A DNA stretch of 12,555 nt from Setomelanomma holmii. Taxonomy: Eukaryota; Ascomycota; Dothideomycetes; Pleosporales; Phaeosphaeriaceae. A program made the translations under genes and the position numbers. The notes under the pieces are model-generated. The model was given only the letters and a program-made list of their open reading frames with translations, had not been told where the DNA came from and ran no database searches. Below are positions 7,789-12,555 of this stretch, in pieces. Location of the stretch: positions 1-12,555 of the forward strand of contig ML978442.1 in the NCBI GenBank assembly GCA_010015745.1. The letters run 5' to 3'. How positions within the stretch are numbered: position 1 is the first letter of the stretch; each line of letters begins with the position of its first letter.

Positions 7789-8220
7789 CCCCATTTTCTT
7801 TTTCATTCTTTGTCTTCCGCCGCGAATTCGCTACCGCGCATGCATTTCGAAGCGTCTGAAGATCGAAAAATTCGCAAAGTCTGACTCAATGTTCAAAGTT
7901 GCTTAGAACAGTTCAGCCCTGTCGTATATGCAGCTGGGTGGTGGGGTCCTCATTGTCTTGGCTGCTTATCTTCAAACTTCCCCAAAGAACGCCCCGACTT
8001 CCTACTCTTGACTTCTGCGTCGTAGTATTCTTCTCTAAAACCCATGACCGCACTGTCAAAGCTCTTTTGAAAGTACAATCATACATTGCGCCCTGTGCTG
8101 TCGGCTCTTGCTGTGCGAGCCTCGAGGTCAACGTAGCCTTGTCACCACGACATATTTGGACTGGAAGTACAGACATATCAACAACGGTTTCAGCTTATAG
8201 CACCCTGCTTTGAGCTCATC
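7789..8220 (+). promoter_or_regulatory. promoter and leader region of the HET gene
   Basis: This holds no convincing gene. A pyrimidine-rich run (7789-7818, CCCCATTTTCTTTTTC and onward) resembles the CT tracts common just upstream of transcription starts in filamentous fungi. No clear TATA box is seen. The in-frame stop TAG at 8134-8136 is followed by no ATG until 8221, which limits how far upstream the protein could begin. A 104-codon frame ending at 8213 starts with TTG and has no recognisable content. Confidence 0.45.
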
Positions 8221-11200
8221 ATGTCGTCGAACGTCACTAAACACCATAAACAGCCAGCATTACAGCAGAGTGACACGGGCACTCCAACAGGTCTGGCGGA
8301 AGCCACGCAAGAAGAGCACATGGGCGTTCATACTCGGCATTCAAAACATGTCAGTTGCCCCGGCTAAGGGGAGAAAATGTCAAGTGAGGGATAGCCTTTC
8401 ATTTACTGACCAATTTGCAAGTCGCTTTGTTTGACATGCCAGGAACTTCAACTAAGCAGAGATCGCTTCATCATACAATCCCGTAGATTTGGCCCAACAA
8501 TCCCCACATCTTTTCGACTGCTTTCCACCACCAATCCTATAAGAATCGGTAGCATGAAAGATTTGGTCGACCGCAGCGTTGAATGTAGCTTGTGCCGCTT
8601 AGTGATCCAGTCCGTCCAACGAGGAAATGGCGATCGCTCCCTCGAGCTACAAGAACTACAGTTTGCATTGTGTACCCTGAATTGGGAGGTGGATGGACGG
8701 GAAGTTTTTGGGACACAAGGTCATTCTCCCGGGCCGCCGGAGAATGAATCGCCACGCGGCCTTACGCGGCGCCTTCATGTCAGATGGAACCACAGCGATC
8801 TCAGGGACTGCTACATTGTATATGTAGCGCCTGAAGCCCGGATTACAAGCTCTGACGCAGAGAGGATGTGGGATCCCAGTCTACTTTTCTTAGGTCGGCA
8901 AATCGGGGAACGCGGCAACATTCAAGCGCGCGTAAAAAGTTGGATTGACCTGTGTCAAAACAAACACCATGGACCGTGCTTCTCGCCAGATGGACACATG
9001 CCGAAACGGTTTCGCAAGATGACGTCTCACGCCTACTTTGGTGTCGTTGACGTATTGAACATGCAGCTTACTGAATTACCTCAATCTGGATATAGAAAGT
9101 ACGAAGGCAGTAATCCTCCCTATGTCGCACTCAGTTATGTTTGGGGCGACACTCCGTCCTATACGACTGTACTAGACAATGTCATGCAACACCGAGCGCA
9201 CGGTGGTCTAGGCCAAGTTCTTCATGAACTTCCCAAAGTCATTCGAGATGCCATTGATCTGGTTCGACGTCTTGGTTTTCAATATCTGTGGGTCGACGCG
9301 CTTTGCATCATTCAAAACAACCCCAAATCCTGGGAGCTGAACGCTTATAATATGGACCTTATCTATGGCAACGCTGTCTTTACTATATGCGCCGCAGATG
9401 GGTTTTCAGCATCGACAGGACTGCTTGCAATGGATGAAAAGACTGGAACCGGCAGTGAAGATCAGATGATCGTGGAATGCGCTGAAGATGTCCGTCTTGT
9501 TGTTAGCCGCCCGCCAGAAATGTATATCAGGTCCTCGCGATGGAATACCCGCGCATGGACTTTTCAGGAGCGGCTACTATCTCGACGTTGTTTGATATTC
9601 ACGGGAAATCGAGTGTTCTTCCAATGCCAGTCAACCGGAATGTCGGAAGATATATACGCCGACAGGGAAGGAGCTGGTTGGTCTCTTGATTTCATGGACG
9701 CGCCGTTGCAAATCTTTCGACAAATTCCGATAAGAGCGATATGGGTGTATACGAAAATTGTTGAGCTTTATACAGCAAGAGAACTATCCAAACAGGAAGA
9801 TATTCTGGCTGCTTTCAGTGGCGTGTCTAATTCGATGCAAGAAACGATGCAAGCTCCATTTACCTGGGGGCTTCCGACGTCGCACTTAGACTTTGCTTTG
9901 CTGTGGTCGCACAATCAACCCGTGCAACGTCGTGTAGTCTTTGATCAAGCCACAGCGAGAGAGAGTCACCATTTCCCGAGCTGGAGCTGGAGTGGATGGG
10001 TCGGGGCGGCCGCACAATACCAACGAGACACGGTTCATGACTGCCTCGACAATATGAACGAGTGGCTCGAAGAGCGGACATGGATTCGCTGGTATATCAG
10101 GGATGATGTGGGTAACCTGCGCCCTTTATGGGACGGAGCTCAATGGAAGATGGATCTCAGCAAGCACGAAAAGTGGCAAGGCTACAGCTACAGTCGCTCA
10201 AGCGGGGCCAAAAAGTTTTGGCAGAAAGTCCAAAAGAACCGGTCATCTTTTAGCCACCATGCCTCATTCTTATCCACAAAACGGCAAGCTCATCATTATA
10301 ATACTGGGGCCATCTTCGCTGAGTCTCAGCCAAGATTCCCCCACGCAGCGCCGTCAAATGCCTTCGAACCGAATCGGACGATCTATCCATATGGAGGACC
10401 ACCGGGTTACCCGTCAACTTACCCATTAGGTTCCCCGCCGCCTAACTATCCACCAGGTCAATCACCAGCCCTTTTGTCTTATTCGAACACATCGCAACAG
10501 GTAAATCCATTTAAGTACGGTCCACCGCCTCAGACGCTGCTTCACAATGATCCGTATCTGTATGGTTCGTATCCTCCTTATCAGATTGGTCCGAGCGGTC
10601 CCAATCCCTTTGCCCCGGGCGCCCCCAATCCCTTTGCGCCGTATGGCCACAACAATGCAGTTGCTCCGAATGGCGACCTTAACATCGCCAGACCCACAGA
10701 TACTGTCCAAGTGCCACGTCCCCCGTCACCACTGCGACACTTGGAAACGACATTAGCACCGCCGACTCCAACAACATGGTCAAAAGACCGAGATGAGGTT
10801 GAAGAGAAAGAGCATCGGTCCACGTCACCGCCACGACAAGTCAAAAACCACCAGGGATCAGACTCCTCCAAGCGATTGCTTTTTGGCAAGTACACATTGC
10901 AATCTCGCTTCCTGACCGACCTTTGCGAAGGCGCGTACCGCAATGAGATCGTGAGATTTGTTGCTGACATTATTCTTGCATGCCTTCGACTTGCCTGGGT
11001 TTTGTTAGGGATGCCAGCAAATCAAGCAGTGGCTAGCCATACATTGTCCCAAACAGCTGATCTTGAGGGTCGACATCAGAGCCAGGCAGTACAAAACCAC
11101 TCTCAACTCCATGATGCCGCTAGCGCTCGGCCAGATTCTTCAGTTGTTCATAAGGAGTCTCCACAACGCCCATCCGGTGCGACAAGATGGGCAGATGCTG

Positions 11201-11865
11201 CGGACGTACCACAACTTGACCACAAATCGAACGCCCCGTCTGACTCATTGTTTGACTCAAAATTGCCTGCACATAAAAGTCGAGAGGGAAGAGCAGCCCG
11301 TAATAGCATGCCTGCAGCCCCAGAACGACAATACCATGACCTACTGTATCAGCCAGACTTCAGGGTGGAGCCAGAACATATCGAGATCCAGCCAAAATTC
11401 CACATAACTTTGAAAGAGCTGCCCTACAAACCTATGATCACAAGCTTCGATCCCGATCTCGGTGATACCGACGAGTTCTCAATGCCAATCCTACAGTTTT
11501 GGACGTGGCACACCTCCTTGTACGTGCAGTGCGAACTTTCTCCATCAACTGGACTACTTCGTTGTAATATCGCCGACATATGCGGAGATTGGTGCGGCTC
11601 AATTATGTTGGATGCGCAGTGGGTGCAGAACGCAAACAGAGCAAAGCAAGAGTTTATCGCAATATCTGAGGCCAAGAAGTTCACAGAAGATGAATGCGGG
11701 ACGTGGTCGTACTACATTCCGAAAGAGCAGGAAGAGTCGGAGTGGGATTTATTCTATGTCTTGCTGATCGCCTGGAGCGACGGCAGGTGGGAAAGAGTCG
11801 GGCTTGGCAAGGTTTTCAAGGAGGCGTTTCGCGACGCGACTTGGAAGGAGCTTGCGTTGGCCTAG
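8221..11865 (+). CDS. HET-domain (heterokaryon incompatibility) protein with a long low-complexity insert
   Basis: The model is exon 1 8221-8349, intron 8350-8421, exon 2 8422-11865 (about 1190 residues). The start ATG has A at -3. Across the splice the protein reads SKH then SLCLTCQ, giving a CxxC followed by CSLCRLV, typical of HET N-termini; SWIDLCQNKHHGPC follows. The HET domain runs from about 277 (YVALSYVWGD) through LWVDALCIIQ (332-341) to about 375. RAWTFQERLLSRRC (420 onward), an R-x-L-x3-D segment, and FPSWSWSGW (561-569) complete the known HET pattern. Residues from about 620 to 1055 look mostly disordered: a Pro/Tyr/Gly-rich stretch (about 690-800), three NPF motifs (738, 771, 779), a charged patch, and an amphipathic hydrophobic helix (887-907). 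A conserved-looking C-terminal domain follows (ILQFWTW 1066-1072, GDWCGS, SEWDLFYVLLI, ERVGLGKVF). HET proteins trigger cell death on non-self fusion; this specific role is inferred. If the intron is wrong, ATG 8554 is the fallback start. Confidence 0.88.
8350..8421 (+). other. predicted intron of the HET gene (72 nt)
   Basis: The 5' site is CAT|GTCAGT, the branch site ACTGAC at 8405-8410 and the acceptor TTGCAAG ending at 8421, 12 nt after the branch adenosine. Without splicing, the frame from ATG 8221 stops at 8365-8367. Splicing is in phase and creates the LCLTC motif expected in HET N-termini. The donor has C at position 3 where A or G is usual. Acceptor CCAG at 8441-8442 is also in phase but would delete that motif and leave a worse branch distance. 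Confidence 0.65.
10600..10647 (+). repeat. 24-bp in-frame duplication in the HET gene encoding PNPFAP units
   Basis: Two adjacent 24-nt units encode PNPFAPGA and PNPFAPYG (residues 770-785). Each supplies one NPF tripeptide; NPF is the core of ligands for EH-domain endocytic proteins. The duplication shows local slippage within the Pro-rich insert while the frame was kept. Confidence 0.7.
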
Positions 11866-11889
11866 AGCCTCAATGCCTTATGAACACCC

Positions 11890-11918
11890 TCAACTATGCC
11901 ACCGGGGGGCATAGTTGA
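11890..11918. repeat. perfect hairpin 25 bp after the HET stop codon
   Basis: TCAACTATGCC (11890-11900) and GGCATAGTTGA (11908-11918) form an 11-bp perfect inverted repeat with a 7-nt loop ACCGGGG. It lies in the likely 3' untranslated region. Because the same word recurs downstream, a transposon-derived origin is as likely as a role in RNA folding. No AATAAA-type signal is seen nearby. Confidence 0.7.
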
Positions 11919-11976
11919 AGAACTCTTATTGGCTGCAGCCTTAGCGCGGGGCCATAATTGAAAGGGGCATAGTTGA
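11906..11976. repeat. recurring GGGGCATAGTTGA motif
   Basis: GGGGCATAGTTGA occurs at 11906-11918 and exactly again at 11964-11976. A diverged copy, GGGGCCATAATTGA, lies between them at 11948-11961, and an inverted partial copy lies at 11890-11900. Four related words in 90 bp suggest subterminal repeats or terminal repeats of a small DNA transposon. No matching far end was found in the window. Confidence 0.6.
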
Positions 11977-12001
11977 GCAGAACACTAACCTCGATTTCTC
12001 C

Positions 12002-12017
12002 CCCTAACCCTAACCCT
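12002..12017. repeat. short interstitial telomeric tract (CCCTAA)
   Basis: Two perfect CCCTAA units are followed by CCCT, 16 bases of the standard filamentous-fungal telomere repeat (TTAGGG on the other strand). The tract is short, so chance is not excluded. The helicase fragment at 306-1155 makes a subtelomeric origin plausible. Confidence 0.6.
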
Positions 12018-12307
12018 TACTTCTTCTCTACCTTGTAGACGCTCTCTGCGCCTTCTCTACTACTGCTCTAACTGTCTTCGACTCTATCCCTCTGTTCTAT
12101 TGCTATCTACGATGCTTGAAGAGAGTTTATTCGCCTACTTTGCTCTGTACAGAGTTCTTGTGTGCCGTAAGCACTGCTGTGCTGTCTATGGGCTCGACGA
12201 ACACCATGCCTTATGAATCCCTGAGAGGATGGCCCTGAGGGCCCTTTCCCACGCTGATCGCAATTTCGTGGCTTGCTAACTAACAGGGGTTGTGCACAAC
12301 GAACACC
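12018..12307. other. spacer without recognisable gene
   Basis: The first 100 bases are pyrimidine-rich on the plus strand (TTCTTCTCTACC and onward) and could be a degraded microsatellite-like tract. No open frame or family motif is recognisable. ATGCCTTATGAA at 12206-12217 repeats a 12-mer found just after the HET stop (11873-11884). A small GGCCC-TGA-GGGCC hairpin lies near 12231-12243. Confidence 0.5.
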
Positions 12308-12555
12308 TGCGGTAATGCCCCCTCGGCTATTGTTTAGGCCCGAAGGCTATTTTTCTTTGCCCGAAGAGGCCTATGCGTGCTTACTGCAGAGGCTATACTG
12401 TATACGTACTCACATGCTGCAGAGGCTATACCCCTATTTATTATTATTCTATAGTAAACTTCTAACAACACTCTTACATTACAATATTTTACAATATAAC
12501 TACTATTACGATATTACAACTATCACTCTATTGCTGTTTTCTTGTGACGATATAT
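12308..12555. repeat. probable start of an LTR, Gypsy-like, running off the window
   Basis: GCCCGAAG occurs at 12338-12345 and 12359-12366. CTGCAGAGGCTATAC occurs at 12384-12398 and again at 12417-12431 (33-bp period). A sharp change to AT-rich sequence follows, containing TAGTAAACTTCTAACAACAC and repeated ACAATAT words. This GCCCGAAGG-rich start leading into an AT-rich tail resembles LTRs of Gypsy elements I recall from ascomycetes. No coding sequence, primer site or second LTR is present, so family and boundaries are uncertain. The start is placed at the TG before CGGTAATGCCCC. Confidence 0.4.

Noticed and set aside
7899..8213. 104-codon plus-strand frame just before the HET start
   Set aside because: It begins with TTG, lies in the likely leader of the HET gene and has no recognisable motif. 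A 5' regulatory frame is not supported.
9860..11767. Several frames of 70-130 codons overlapping the HET gene on both strands
   Set aside because: They are shadows of a well-supported GC-rich coding exon and carry only composition-driven residues (Arg/Pro runs).
11873..12217. 12-mer ATGCCTTATGAA at 11873-11884 and 12206-12217 as ends of an inserted element
   Set aside because: The repeat is imperfect outside the 12 bases, has no inverted ends beside it and could arise by chance or from local duplication.

Overview
The window looks like subtelomeric or otherwise repeat-rich DNA from a filamentous ascomycete (Pezizomycotina). The indications are a large heterokaryon-incompatibility (HET) domain gene, a decayed fungal Ty1/Copia retrotransposon with a RIP-like mutation pattern, a broken pogo/Fot1-type transposase, a fragment of a fungal telomere-linked RecQ-type helicase gene, a short intron with a CTGAC branch site, and a short interstitial CCCTAA tract. 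Family names come from recognising motifs by eye; no database search was run.

Layout, left to right. 1-305: the 5' end of a Copia-type element on the minus strand, cut by the window edge (internal sequence, half-tRNA primer site, 169-bp LTR, family B). 306-1155: plus-strand fragment of a TLH/OrsD-type helicase-associated protein with two in-frame stops. 1156-6651: a full-length but dead Copia element (family A) on the minus strand, with 123-bp LTRs at both ends, a primer site, a purine tract and one gag-pol frame full of stops. A solo family-B LTR with a perfect 5-bp target duplication (3709-3887) sits inside its integrase C-terminus. 6652-7563: minus-strand pogo/Fot1-like transposase whose C-terminus is cut off exactly at the family-A LTR. 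7564-8220: transposon-end-like repeats, then the promoter and leader region of the next gene. 8221-11865: the only intact gene, a two-exon HET-domain protein of about 1190 residues with an unusually long low-complexity insert. 11866-12555: repeat-rich tail holding a hairpin and repeat cluster, an interstitial telomeric tract and, probably, the start of another LTR.

The contrast is sharp. Everything left of about 7.6 kb is dead mobile or subtelomeric sequence, with stops mostly explained by C-to-T or G-to-A changes in CpA/TpG context. The HET gene has an uninterrupted frame of more than 1100 codons. The family-A element has matching LTRs, but its flanks come from two different genes and its target duplication does not match, so the locus has been rearranged since insertion. 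The HET gene is the only feature likely to make a functional product. It probably acts alone in allorecognition or regulated cell death; no partner gene is visible here.
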